From assembly GCA_050084985.1 (NCBI GenBank), contig JBITNC010000001.1, forward strand, positions 103,478,001 to 103,542,000: 64,000 bases of DNA. Reading direction: 5' to 3'. Under the pieces are notes generated by a model that was not told where the DNA came from, searched no databases, and saw only the letters and a list, made by a program, of their open reading frames with translations. Source of the stretch: Nageia nagi. Taxonomy: Eukaryota; Pinophyta. Below, piece by piece: positions 48,497 through 60,401 of this stretch. The position numbers and the translations under genes are program-made. Each line of letters opens with the position of its first letter. Position 1 is the first letter of the stretch.

Positions 48497-50031
48497 TGGG
48501 AAATGTTGTTGAAGATTATATTGATAGTTAATTGAAGCATAGCCTCCTTATTTATAGTTGCCCAACAAAAAATGATGACTTTTACTCTAGAACTTGTTAT
48601 TCATCTCTAGGTTTGGCTCTATGGCTTATGGTGTGGTCTATGGGTACACAAGAAATATAGTATCAATGGTTGGTCATCACCTCCAACTCATTGATATTTA
48701 TTTTTAAAGGTATTATGCATATATATTAATAATAAAATAATTCATGATAACTACACCCCAACCCAACATAGATGTCCTTTGATTATATTTTATTTTATGT
48801 GAAAAAATAGTGTTTTAATTAATGAGTCTTGATCTAACCCATGAAATTTATTTTCCACTTAGTGTGATTTTTTAACCAAAAATTAATGAGATTCATTTAC
48901 TTCTTTTGAGTGTGAAAGTAATTAAGTGAAGTTTATTTACCACTTCTTACTATTATTATCTACATTTGACCTCCTTTCGAAGAGGTAAAATAAGGTATAG
49001 AAGAAGCCATTAAGTGAATGTGAATTACCTTAAGTGAGATTCTTTAACTCGTCTTTGAGTTATAATTCTTTAACCTCTTTTTGGATTGGTAAGGTAGATA
49101 GAAAGAGTTTTAAAGTGAGATAAATTTTCCTAGATTAGGTTCTTTAACTCTTATTTAAATTACCATCCTTCAACCCCCTTTCAAAGTGATGAGATGGACC
49201 ATTGAAGAGTATTAATGTGGAAGAGAAATACCCACCAAGTAAATTAACCAAATTTAATGTGTTTGAATCTACCTTAACCCTAGTAAATTAACTTTATATT
49301 CATTTCCTATTTAATGATAATTAATTTCTCCTTCTGAGTGTAAAAGTAATTTAATGAGAATTCATTACCAACCTTAGTGAGATAAAGTGAAAAAAGAAAA
49401 ATGTTCATTTACACTTTTCTTATTTCACCCATTTTGATCACCTAAGATCGTATTTTGATGAAAAGGGAGAGCATAAGTGGGTGTAATGGAAAATTTTAAA
49501 TGATTATATTTATCATTCCTAAAACCCAATAAATACAAATAACTTTGTATAATTTATTTAAGTATAATATAAATAATCCATATTTTCTAAACATAGATCT
49601 ACCCTTCCCACATGCAATCTAGGTAAAGAAATCACAAACAAGGGGTTCTTTTCTATTTTTCATTTTTAATACCTAAATTACACTTTTAGTATTCATAAAA
49701 GTTGAAACTTATACCTTCTATCTTGATTTGATGGTGTTTTCATGCTTTAACATAGACTCATTGGTGATCCAATAAAATTGCTAGCATTTTAGTTAAATTG
49801 TTGGTTTTTAAAATAGATCGCTAGCATTCCCTTAAATCATTAACATTCCAATGTAAATAGTTGGTGCTTGATACCATTCATCAGTGATCCCATAGATACA
49901 AACCACATAACAATAAATAGAAAATAGAATAATATTTAGTGACAGTTCCACAAATGTAGAAAATAAAAATGAAATATGCAAAGTAAGAAACACCCCTTAT
50001 GCCTCGTTTTTGATGCAGCTTGCATGTGAGG
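48497..50031 (-). other. 5' leader of element C, with a threefold repeat of about 105 bp
   Basis: Non-coding DNA between element D and the primer-binding site of C. Degenerate units starting with CCTCCTTTCG, CCTCTTTTTGG and CCCCCTTTCAAAG occur at about 48,968, 49,074 and 49,176. AGATCGCTAGCATT and related words lie at 49,770-49,880. Confidence 0.55.
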
Positions 50032-50049
50032 GCCCTCCATCTAACACCA
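50032..50049 (-). other. Primer-binding site of element C
   Basis: The minus strand reads TGGTGTTAGATGGAGGGC three bases inside the 5' LTR end (GTAAACA). The TGG start and position are right for a tRNA complement; I did not identify the tRNA. GGTG may be a deaminated GGCG. Confidence 0.65.
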
Positions 50050-50052
50050 AAA

Positions 50053-50884
50053 TGTTTACTCAAAAAATAACCTTTCAAGCATGCAAAATAAGAGATGTTA
50101 CAACCAAAAAAACTCTTATTTGATCTCTAGAATAAACCATAATTTTGATTACAAGTTTTCCTTGGAGGGCTTAAGTACAACAAATGATATGGTCATCTTG
50201 GAGGCCTTCTTTTCTGCTATCTACAAGCTGTAAGTAATGTTTTGAAACCTATAGATGAAAGAGAGTAATGTTAGTGGCTTCTTTTTTATTGGTTCCTTGG
50301 CTCTTCTTTGCTCAAATTAGTTGCTATTCCTATAAATCCTATGCATACATAGATAAACAACACATTAAAACATACCTGCTCATACTATAAAATTATAATA
50401 AATAAACATGCATATAAGCAAAAATAGTAAAATTTAATGTACTTAGCAATATAAATGTAATTAAATAGTATAAGGTTGCATTTAATTTTCAAATTCCTCT
50501 CTCTTTTTCTCCTTGGGATAAGTCTTATTTATAGATTTTCCAAGGTAGATAAAGTTACCATTTTGGAAGATAGGGTTGGATAAAAAATCTCATCTAGCAT
50601 TGTCATGGATTATATTTGTGCAAGGAAAATGTAAGATCAAGAATGAATCATCTTGATCCATTAGCTTATTTAATTGGGTACTTGATTTTTCTATTTTTTC
50701 TTTATGTTTTCTATTTTTAGGATCACTAGCAATTTTCAATCAGGAGTCGATGACCATAATCGATCATTGATGATTTTACTAGAACACCAATGACTAGCAA
50801 GTTTTAAGTAGACTTTACTATTTACTTAAATTTTTATCTCCCTATTTTGTTTATCAAAAGAGGAGTCATTTTTAGGTGTCTACA
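50053..50884 (-). mobile_element. 5' LTR of element C (832 bp)
   Basis: Direct copy of 22,186-23,033 with the same TG..CA ends. The two copies differ by many substitutions, mainly transitions by eye, and by small indels. A TATA candidate lies at 50,524-50,534. It is the expected source of the element's transcript. Confidence 0.93.
50524..50534 (-). promoter_or_regulatory. TATA box candidate in 5' LTR of C
   Basis: Same CTATAAATAAG on the minus strand as in the other LTR; this copy would drive the element. Confidence 0.6.
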
Positions 50885-50889
50885 AATAT
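50885..50889. other. Target site duplication AATAT, right copy (element C)
   Basis: Matches 22,181-22,185 exactly and abuts the LTR terminus. Confidence 0.9.
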
Positions 50890-50899
50890 AACACATGAA

Positions 50900-51205
50900 A
50901 TTAATAATTAGATATGTATAATCTCAATCAATGAACAAAACATATCCATGCCTATTGTACAAATGGATGGTAATCAAATGTGTATAATCTCAATCAATCA
51001 ACAAAAAATATCGATTCCTAGTGTACAAATACATGGTAATGGGTCATTCACTATCATGACCACACCTAGTATAATCTTTATCATCTTCATCCATTCTGAC
51101 AACTTGCCACCACTCTTGGTCACCCTCCTCTTAGCCACCCTCTGGTTGACTCTCGTCACCTTGCCAAGAATAATCAACTATATATTATTAAATAAGCAAA
51201 ACTAA
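50900..51205 (+). repeat. Two-unit direct repeat of about 63 bp and flank
   Basis: A unit containing GTATAATCTCAATCAAT and GTACAAATGGATGGTAATC occurs twice between about 50,914 and 51,040. The 85-codon plus frame across it has a hydrophobic C-terminal half but no family resemblance, so it is not called as a gene. Confidence 0.55.
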
Positions 51206-51599
51206 AAATTTTGAGTCAATATTAAAATAATATAATTAATTATAAAATACTTAAATATTACTTACACTCTTTAAACTATTTTCAAGACTAGTGCTTGAAA
51301 ACCATTGTTAGAGCAAATTTTACTTCATCTTTTATAGGATACCTACCTTATTTATCATACTATAAAAAAACATATTTAATTAAATAATATTTTATGTATA
51401 TAACATAATTATATAATTATTCACACATAAAATATAAAATAAATAATTTAATATACTTACATATCTTGTTTTGATCCCTACTTTTCCTGATTTGCCTAAC
51501 TTATGTGTATATGTCATCTAAGATGTGCTATATCAAGTATGGGTGGATTTTTCAAACTATGATGGTTCAATAGTGGATTCTCTACGTGCTTCCTCCTCC

Positions 51600-52634
51600 T
51601 CCACCTTCTTCATTAGGCTCTTTCACACCTTCTTGTGAACATATACAAGCCTACTTCCTTTACATTAATTTTTAGGAAGTTTTTTATTTTATTTCTTATT
51701 TTATCTCTCTTCCAATTCAAATTCTTTCTTATTTGTTGCAATTCCCATTTTGGGTTCCATGCATCACCAAATTCTCTTTTCAAGATATTTATGACTCTTT
51801 ATTTTGCTGCAAAATACATAATTTTTTAGAAAATGAATTAAAAAATTAAGTAAAATGTACTATTAATAATAATTTATAAATAAAATTAAGTGTAAAATTA
51901 AGCATGAAAATTATATATATACCTATTTCACTTTGTTTTTTCCACTCAAGATCTATGGTGGGATCAAACTAGTGGAATGTACATTTCCTGAGAGTGTCAT
52001 AAAAAATACCCTTAAGAGAATTTAATAATATTATTAAATTAATATATTCAAAAATAAATATATAAATATATATATTTTTAAATCAATTCTTACCATTCTA
52101 ATCTTTAATTACAATATATTTCTCATCCACCTTAATCTCAATGTCATTGGTGACCTTGCATGTTGCAAATATAGTTTCCATATTGACTAACTATACATCT
52201 ATAATTACCACATTACTTAGATTATCTTTTTTGAATGTAACATTTAAATAATAAAAGGTAACTTTAATAAATATTTTTAAAATTAAAAAAATAAATAATG
52301 TTACCATCTGGTGATGAGCTTGTCGATGATGGTTGATCTACACTAGTAGTAGGCACAAAAAGCATAGTAGTTAAAGGCCCAATGCCCATTTGTCTATTAA
52401 TTTCTATATCAATCTCACTCCATTGCATCCATTGTGTGGCCATTTTATATAGTTTATTCATTGCCTTACTCTATTAAAAAGGTAAAAAAAATAAATTTAA
52501 TTTTTTCTTTTGAAATGAATATTATTAAATAAAAATTGAACAAATCACATTCATAATTAAATACTTACAAAACCCTTCTTACTTGTTGTTAACTTTGGAG
52601 GTTTTGGTTGCTTTTCCCTCCTATCATCATCCAT
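51600..52634 (-). pseudogene. Spliced gene of unknown family, probably transposon-derived
   Basis: Minus-strand exon 1 (52,634-52,569) starts MDDDRREKQPKPPKLTTSKK and ends at a GTAAGT donor. Exon 2 (52,470-52,305), after a pyrimidine-rich AATAG acceptor, keeps the frame: MATQWMQWSEIDIEINRQMG, then a Ser/Thr-rich end, donor GTAAC. Exon 3 (52,261-52,094) keeps the frame again with VTNDIEIKVDEKYIVIKD and donor GTAAG, with two TAG stops. A fourth part near 52,010-51,930 (FYDTLRKCTFH, then FDPTIDLEW) needs a frame change, and a basic helical part (ILKREFGDAWNPKWELQ) lies near 51,800-51,650. The style recalls DNA-binding proteins of plant CACTA elements, but I cannot assign it. Confidence 0.4.
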
Positions 52635-52865
52635 GATAAGCACTAAATAAAGATAATAACAAAAATTATTATTAGTATAAAAATTTAAAACTATTCAATT
52701 TAATAAACATAACATAGTATGCTATATTAAATTTATAAAGGTTTTCATTAGGATACATTTCAATATGAATACGATGGAAGAAATTTAGGATGTTAACTTT
52801 GTAAATGCAACATGCCTCTATTGTTTTAAGATATGTCAATCAGTTACAACAATATTTATGAGTGA

Positions 52866-54800
52866 CATAAACCCCTAAATGACCCCTAAATCCTAACCAA
52901 ATATAACCCCTAATGTTTAACTTAAATCCAAACCCATAAAACCCTAATCTAAACCTTTATACCCAAACCCAAACACCTAACACCTAAACCTAAACCCTTA
53001 ACTTGAATTATATTTTTAAAATTTATAAATAATAAAATATCATATGTTTAAAATTTAAAATTGTATTATATTATAAATCAAATTTTAAGTTATACTAAAA
53101 TAATAAACCCTAACTCCTAATCATAACTCTAACACTTAATTAAACACTAACCCAAATCCTTAATCCTTAATCCAAACCCCTTAATCCTAACCATATATAA
53201 TCCCAAAAAATCTTAATTCTTAACCATAAAATCTAACATAAACCCTTAACCTTTAAACTCTAACCCAAACCTTTAATCCTTAAACTCTAACCCAAACCTT
53301 TAAACCCTAACCCCAACAACTAACAACTAAACCTAGACCCCTAACTTGAATTATATTTTTAAAATTTATAAATAATAAAATATTATATGTTTAAAATTTA
53401 AAATTAAATTATACTATAAATAAAATTTTAAGTTACATTACAATAAAACCATAACTCCTAATCATAACTCTAACCCTTAATTAAAACTAACCCAAACCCA
53501 TAATATGTAATCCAAACTCCTAAATCCTAACCATATATAACCCCAAAAATCTTAATTCTTAACCTTAAACTATAACCACAACACTTAATCGTTAAATTCT
53601 AACCCAAATCTTTAAACCCTAACCCAAACACCTAACATCTAAACCTAAATCCATAACTTGAATTATATTTTTAAAGTTTCTAAATAATAAAATATTATAT
53701 GTTTAAAATTAAAAATTAAATTATCTTATAAATGAAATTTTAAGTTACTTTAAAATAAAACCCTAACTCCTAATTGTAACTCAAACTTTTAATTAAACAC
53801 TACCCCAAATCCTTAATCCTTAATTCTTAACCCTAAACTCTAACCCAAACCCTTAATTCTTAAACCTTAATCCTAATGTTTAAACCCTAACCTAAACACC
53901 TAACACAACCTAAACCCCTAGCTTGAATTATATTTTTAAAATATATAAATAATAAAATATTATATATTTAAAATTTAAAATTAAATTACAATATAAATGA
54001 AATTTTAAGTTACTTTAAAATAAAACCCTAAATCCTAATTGTAACTCAAACCTTTAATTAAACACTAACCCAAACCCTTAATCCTTAATCCAAACCCCTA
54101 ATTCTTAACCATATATAACCCTAAAAAAGCTTAATTCTTAACCCTAAAGTCTAACCCAAACCCTTAATGCTTAAACCTTAATCCATACCTTTAAACCCTA
54201 ACCTAAACACCTAACATCTAAACCTAAACCCCTAACCTAAATTATATTTTTAAAATTTATAAATAATAAAATATTATACATTTAAAATTTAAAATTAAAT
54301 TATATTATAAATGAAATTTTAAATTACATTAAAATTAAAACTTAACTTTTGATTGTAACTCAAACCCTTAATTAAACACTAACCCAAACCCCTTAATATT
54401 TAATCCAAACTTGTAATTACTAACCATATATAACCTTAAAAAATCTTAATTCTTAACCCTAAACTCTAACCCAAACCTTTAAACCCTAACCCAAACATCT
54501 AACACCTAAACCTAAACCCTTAACTTGAATTATATTTTAAAATTTATAAATATTAAAATAGTATATGTTTAAAATTTAAAATTATATTATATTATATATT
54601 AAATTTTAAGTTATGTTAAAATAAAACTCCAACTCCCAATCGTATCTCAAACCCTTAATTAAACCCAACCAAATCTTTAATCCAAACCCTTAAATCATAA
54701 CCATATATAACACCAAAAATTTGAATTCTTAACCTTAAAATTAAATCCAAACCCCTAACCTTTAAATCCTAACCCAAACCTTTAAACCCTAACCAAACAC
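52866..54800 (+). repeat. Telomere-derived satellite, six units of about 265-343 bp
   Basis: Each unit has a CCCTAA-rich half (CTAACCCAAACCCTTAATCC and the like) and an AT-rich half starting CTTGAATTATATTTTTAAAA. The AT-rich half begins at 53,001, 53,344, 53,656, 53,921, 54,235 and 54,523. Words such as TATATGTTTAAAATTTAAAA recur in every unit. Confidence 0.9.
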
Positions 54801-55470
54801 CTAAAAATTAACCCTAATTTTCTTACAAAATTTATCCCTAATTTTTTTACAAAAATTAACCCCTAATGTTTTACAAAAATTAACCCTTATATTTTACAAA
54901 AATCAACCCTAATTTTTTTATAAATATTAAACTTAATTTTTTACAAAACAATAACCCTAAATTTTTACAAAAATTAATTTTATTTTTTTTTACAAAAAGT
55001 AACCCTAAATTTTAAGTCAAAATTAACCCTAATTTTTTACAAAAAAAATTAATCATAATTTTGTTACAAAAACTAACATAATTTTGTTACAAAAAACTAA
55101 CATAATTTTGTTACAAAAACTAACATAATTTTTTTTACAAAAATTAACCCTAAATTTTTACAAAAATTAACCCTAATTTTTTACAAAAATTAACCAAATT
55201 TTTTTACAAAAAATAACCTAATTTTTTTACAAAACTTAACACTAAATTTTAAGTCAAAATTAACCCTAATTTTTAAATAAAAATTAACTTCACATTTTAA
55301 GTTGAAATTAACCTTGCATTTTAAGTTAAAATTAACCTTAAGTTTTTATAAAATTTAACCCTAAATATTTACAAAACTTTACCCTAAGCTTTTTAAAAAA
55401 ATTAATCCTAATCTTTTACAAAAATTAACCTTAATTTTTACTTATATTAACCCTAAACTTTTACACAAAT
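54801..55470 (+). repeat. Tandem array of about 22-24 bp, TTAACCCTAA plus TTTTTTACAAAAA
   Basis: About 28 degenerate copies of a short unit that joins a telomere-like AACCCTAA to TTTTTTACAAAAA. It follows directly on the 300-bp satellite and appears to be a separate expansion. No coding potential. Confidence 0.85.
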
Positions 55471-57890
55471 GGAGATCATATGCTCATTTTCATATAACAA
55501 AGAAAAACTAAAGGAGGAGCTATAGGATTTTTTGGTATGTTTATGTATTTGTTTTTTATGAATTTTTCAAAAAATAACAAAATTAAAACCCTAATTTACA
55601 AAATTTGGATTTTTTTTTAAAACTTAAGTTTAAATTTATAAACTTGAGTTTTTTTTTTTTCCAAACCTTATGTTTAATTTTGTAAACCATAGTTTTTTAA
55701 TCTAGAGTCTAGGGTTTTCATGTTCCTAAGATTTAGGGTTTTTATTTTTGTACAATTTTATAGGATGTTTTTGTATTTTAATAATTCAATATAAAAAATA
55801 TTAAATACATGTAAAATATTCTATTTCCATTAAGAAAATGTTAAATATTTATTGTAAAAAATACTTTGGAAAGTAAAAAATTGGATTTAGTATACTTACC
55901 TTTGAATCTAGTTGTGAATCTGACTAATCTAACCTAGATCTGATAGAAAATAGTTAGATTTCACTCGAACCTTACCCTTATGTCCCCCTCGCTCATGATA
56001 TTTGACTAAATGAATGATTAATGGCATGTGGGGTATGCCCTTTGTTTTCGATTGTATGGTTGTCTTGATGCTTTGATGCATCAATCAATGTGTCGTGATT
56101 AAAAATAAAAACAAATTTAAAAATAACTTGAACCAAAAAAATATTACATTAAATAATTTTTAAAATACTTGAAATATTAAATAATTTAAAATCGTATTTA
56201 GATAAAAAAATACTTAGAAAATATTATATTAAATTTATAAATATTTACTTTTAAAAATATTATATATATTTTAAAAAATATGTAAATAATTTAGATTGAT
56301 TCATAAAAAAATCAAATTATAAATACTATAAAAATATAATAAATGCAATTTTTAAATATTAAGATATCATTAATGCTATTGTTAATGTTAATGTACTTAT
56401 TTTAATAAAATATTTGATAATTTAGGTTAGGAGTCAAGTTAGGGTTTTTGGATTAGCATTTGATGTTATGGGTTTCAAATATGTTAATTCATGTCAATGT
56501 TAATATATGTGATAGTTAATGTTACATCAATGTGAATGCTATATGTCAATGTCAATTTGTTATTGAATGTGTAATTTTAATGTATGTTAATGTTATATGA
56601 ATGTTAATCTTATGGTAAGGTTAATGTATACATTAATTTGAATGTTTAATATTATTGAAGTTGAAGCCATGTCAATTTATACAAGGGTTTGATTATTGAT
56701 GGTGGAGGTATAGTATGTAATGACCACTTCCAATATGCATTATGTGACTTGCTGTTAATATATGGTAATGCTATATGTCAATTAATTTGATGCAATTCGA
56801 TGTTAATATATATGATTCATATTATTTTAATGTATGTTATTGTTAATGCTATATTGATGCCATGCTATATATTGAATAATGTGATGTTAGTAAAGTTAAT
56901 GTAATATTATGTTAATAATGATGTTAATAACATGCTATATAATTAATGCAATTATATGTTTATTGTTAAGTTATATGAATATTAATGTATGCTAATATAG
57001 ATATAATGCATATGTTTAATTGTTATGTTAATGTTGTGTTAATAATAGTTAATATGATGTTAGTGTTCATTCGATGTTAATGACATGCTAATTTAGATAA
57101 CTAGTGTTAATGTTATGTTAATATAGTTAATATGATGTTAGTGTTAATGCTATGTTAATGTTAGTGCACTGTTAATATAGTTATTTTTTTCTTAGATGCA
57201 TATGCATGATGCCTTTAAAATGAACATCAATGAGTTGAAGGTGATGACCAACAATTGATTCTAATTTTCTTAAGTTTCTACCATCATATTTATTGAGCCA
57301 TAGAGTAGGATACACTCGGATTTGATCACTAAGGTAGTCTTCCCTTAGGATAGGAGTTGTTACTTTCCATTGAATGACTATAAATAAAGGAGATAAGAGT
57401 TACATAAATGATAACAATGGACTAGTCAGTCCATTGGCTACATCATTAAGGGTTAATACTCTTAACAAGCCATTAACTACTCGCTCGATGATATTCCTAA
57501 TGACCCATTGCAAAATGTGAACACATTTATTCATCATGCTAAGACTTAACCCTAAGAAGCCTTCTTAGCAACCATATTGAGCTTGGAGCCTATGTCAGTT
57601 AGGCAAGGGTTAGATTATCAATGGTGGAGGTAGAGTTGTAAAGACCACTTCCAATATACCGTTATGTGACTCATTGGTAAGATATGGTAAACCCAACTTA
57701 TATTTTTACTAGCATACCTTATTTTAAACTTAATGTTACATATAGAATAAACTTTAACATAATCTTACATCGATCACATTAATAAGATTTAATTCAATTT
57801 AAATTTAAAAATAACTTACACATATTGTATAATACATGATAAAAATTATGATATAAATTTTTAATGTATATTTTAATTATAAAAAACTTG
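55471..57890. repeat. AT-rich filler with degenerate ATGTTAATG repeats
   Basis: From about 56,380 to 57,180 ATGTTAATG-like words are dense in one orientation. A segment of about 90 bp, with GGTGGAGGTA, GACCACTTCCAATAT and TATGTGACT, occurs at about 56,680-56,770 and again at 57,600-57,690. The part at 57,190-57,590 is less AT-rich and may be an old coding remnant, but no frame is convincing. Confidence 0.55.
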
Positions 57891-57894
57891 AACC

Positions 57895-60390
57895 TGAAAC
57901 CATTCATAATCAACTCTAAACCCTACATCCTAAACCATAACCCCTAAACCTTAAACCCTAAAACCTAAACCTTGAATCCTACATCCTAAACCTTTAACCC
58001 TTCATCATAAATTATAAACTTTGAACCTTAAATCCTAAACCATAGTTTTAACCCTAAACTTTAAATATTTAACCCTAAACCCTTCATACTAAATCCTAAA
58101 TCCTACATCCTAAACCTTAAACCCTTCATCACAAACCCTATACCCTAAACCTTAAATCCTAAACCCTTTGTTTAACCTTAACTTTAAATATTTAACCCTA
58201 AACCCATCATCCTAAACCCTTCATCATAAACCCTAAACTCTTCATCATAAATACTAAACCCTACATCCTAAACCTTAACCCCTAAACCTTACATCTTAAA
58301 ATCTAAAACCTATATCTTAATATCTAAACCCTACATAATACATCTTAAATCCTAAACCCTTCATTTTAAACCCTATAACATAAACCATAAACTCTAAACC
58401 CTAAACCCTACATCCTAAACCCTTCATAATAAACCCTAAACTCTATATCCTAAACATTAAACCTAAATTGTAAAGCCTAAACCCTACATCCTAAATCTTA
58501 AACCCTTCATCATAAACCCTAAACCCTACATTCTAAACCTTAACCACTAAACCTCCCTAAACACTAAACCCTTCATCACAAATCCTAAACCTTTGACCTT
58601 AACTCCTAAACCCTATGTTCAACCATAAACTTTAAATATTTAACTCTAAACCCTTCATCTTAAATCCTACATCCTAAACCCTAAACCCTTCATCATAATT
58701 CCTAAACCCTTTATCATAAACCCTAAACCCTATATCCTAAACCTTAAACCCTAAACCCTTACCGTAAACCCTAAATCCTACATTTTAAAACCCAAACCCT
58801 AAACCATACATCCTAAACCCTAAACCCTTCATCATAAAATCTAAAACCTAAACCTTATGTTTAACCCTAAACTTTAAATATTTAACCCTCAAACCTAAAC
58901 TCTTCATCCTAAACCCTACATCGTAAACCCTAAACCCTTCATCATAAACCCTAAACTCTTCATTATAAATTGTAAACTCTACATCCTAAACCTTAAACCC
59001 TAAATCTTAAATCCTAAACCCTTAATTGTAAACCATAAACCCTATATCCTAAACCCTAAATCCTACATCCTTAACCCTAAACCCTTCATCATAAATCCTA
59101 AACCTTGAATTATAAATCCTAAACCCTACATTTAACCCTAAAATTTAAATATTTAACCCTAAATGGTACATCTTAAACCCTAAATCTTGCATCCTAAACC
59201 CTAAACCCTTCATTATAAACCATAAACCCTAAAACCTTCATCATAAACCCTAAACCTTGAACCTTAAATCCTAAACCATATGTTTAAATCCTAAACACTA
59301 CATTTAAATCCTAAAACCTACATACCCTACATTTAACCCTACATCTTAAATCCTAAACCCTTAATCATAAACCCTACATATAAAACCTTAACCCCTAAAC
59401 CTTAAACCCTAAACCCTAAATTATGAATTATAAACCCTACATCCTAAACCCTAAACCTTAAATCCTACACCCTAAACCCTACATCCTAAACCTTAAACCC
59501 TAAATCCTACATCCTAAACCCTAAACCCTTGATCATAAACCCTAAACCTTGAATCTTAAATCCTAATCCCTATGTTTAGCCTTAAAGTTTAAATATTTAA
59601 CCTTAAAACCTTCATCCTAAACCTTAAGCCCTAAACCCTTCATCATAAATCCTAAACTCTTCATCATAAACCCTAAACCCTACATCCTAAACCTTAATGT
59701 GTAAACCTTAACCCCTAAACCCTAAACCGTTAATTGTAAACCCTATATCTTACATCCTAAACCCTAAACCCTAAATGTAAAATCAAAATCCTACATCCTA
59801 AACCCTAAACCCTACATCCTAAACCCTAAACCCTACATCTTAAAACTAAACCCTACATCTTAAACCCTAAACCCTTCATCTTAAACCATATAACATAAAC
59901 TATAAACCCTAAACTCTAAACCCTACATCATAAACCTTAAACCATTCATCATAAGCCCTAAACCATTCATAATAAACCTTAAACTCTAAACTCTAAATCC
60001 TAAATGCTAAACCCTACATCATAAACCCTAAATCCTAAACCCTTTATCATAAACCCTAAATCCTAAACCTTTCATCATAAACCCTAAACCCTTCATAGTA
60101 ACCCTAAACCCTAAACTCTTTATCATAAACCCTAAACCTTACTTCATAAACATTAACCCTTAAACCTTAAACCATAAACCCTAAACCCTACATAATATAC
60201 CCTAAACCCTTCATCATAAACCCTTAACTCTAAACCTTAAATCCTAAACTCTATGTTTAACCCTAAAATTTAAATATTTAACCCTAAACCCTTCATCCTA
60301 AATCCTAAACCATAAAATTTAAACCTAAACCCTACATCATAAACCTTAAACCCTAAATCCTTCATACTAAACCTTTACACCTAAAATTTT
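57895..60390 (+). repeat. Degenerate interstitial telomere-like array (CCCTAAA)n
   Basis: About 2.5 kb of heptamers close to CCCTAAA, the plant telomere unit, C-rich on this strand. Variants keep the 7-bp register, most often as the pairs CCCTTCA TCATAAA and CCCTACA TCCTAAA. A TTTAAATATTTAACC word interrupts the array seven times (near 58,062, 58,184, 58,632, 58,874, 59,144, 59,588 and 60,268). Unique and transposon DNA lie on both sides, so this is not a chromosome end. Confidence 0.93.
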
Positions 60391-60401
60391 AACTTAAATT
60401 C

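Larger units (their letters stand above)
22186..50884 (-). mobile_element. Element C: giant Tat-like Ty3/gypsy retrotransposon with nested element D
   Basis: Two direct LTR copies (22,186-23,033 and 50,053-50,884), a matching 5-bp duplication AATAT, a primer-binding site inside the right LTR and a polypurine tract inside the left LTR define a complete minus-strand element of 28.7 kb. Without nested element D it is about 18.5 kb, in the range of Ogre/Tat giants. Order from the 5' side: leader (50.05-48.5 kb), D, gag, protease, RT, RNase H, second RNase H, integrase (37.96-30.4 kb), a sense extra ORF (30.3-29.6 kb), an opposite-strand PMD ORF (24.7-26.7 kb), polypurine tract. All genes are heavily decayed. 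Confidence 0.93.

Noticed and set aside
57895-60390. A true chromosome end (telomere)
   Set aside because: The heptamers are heavily mutated and non-repeat DNA with a CACTA gene continues to the right.
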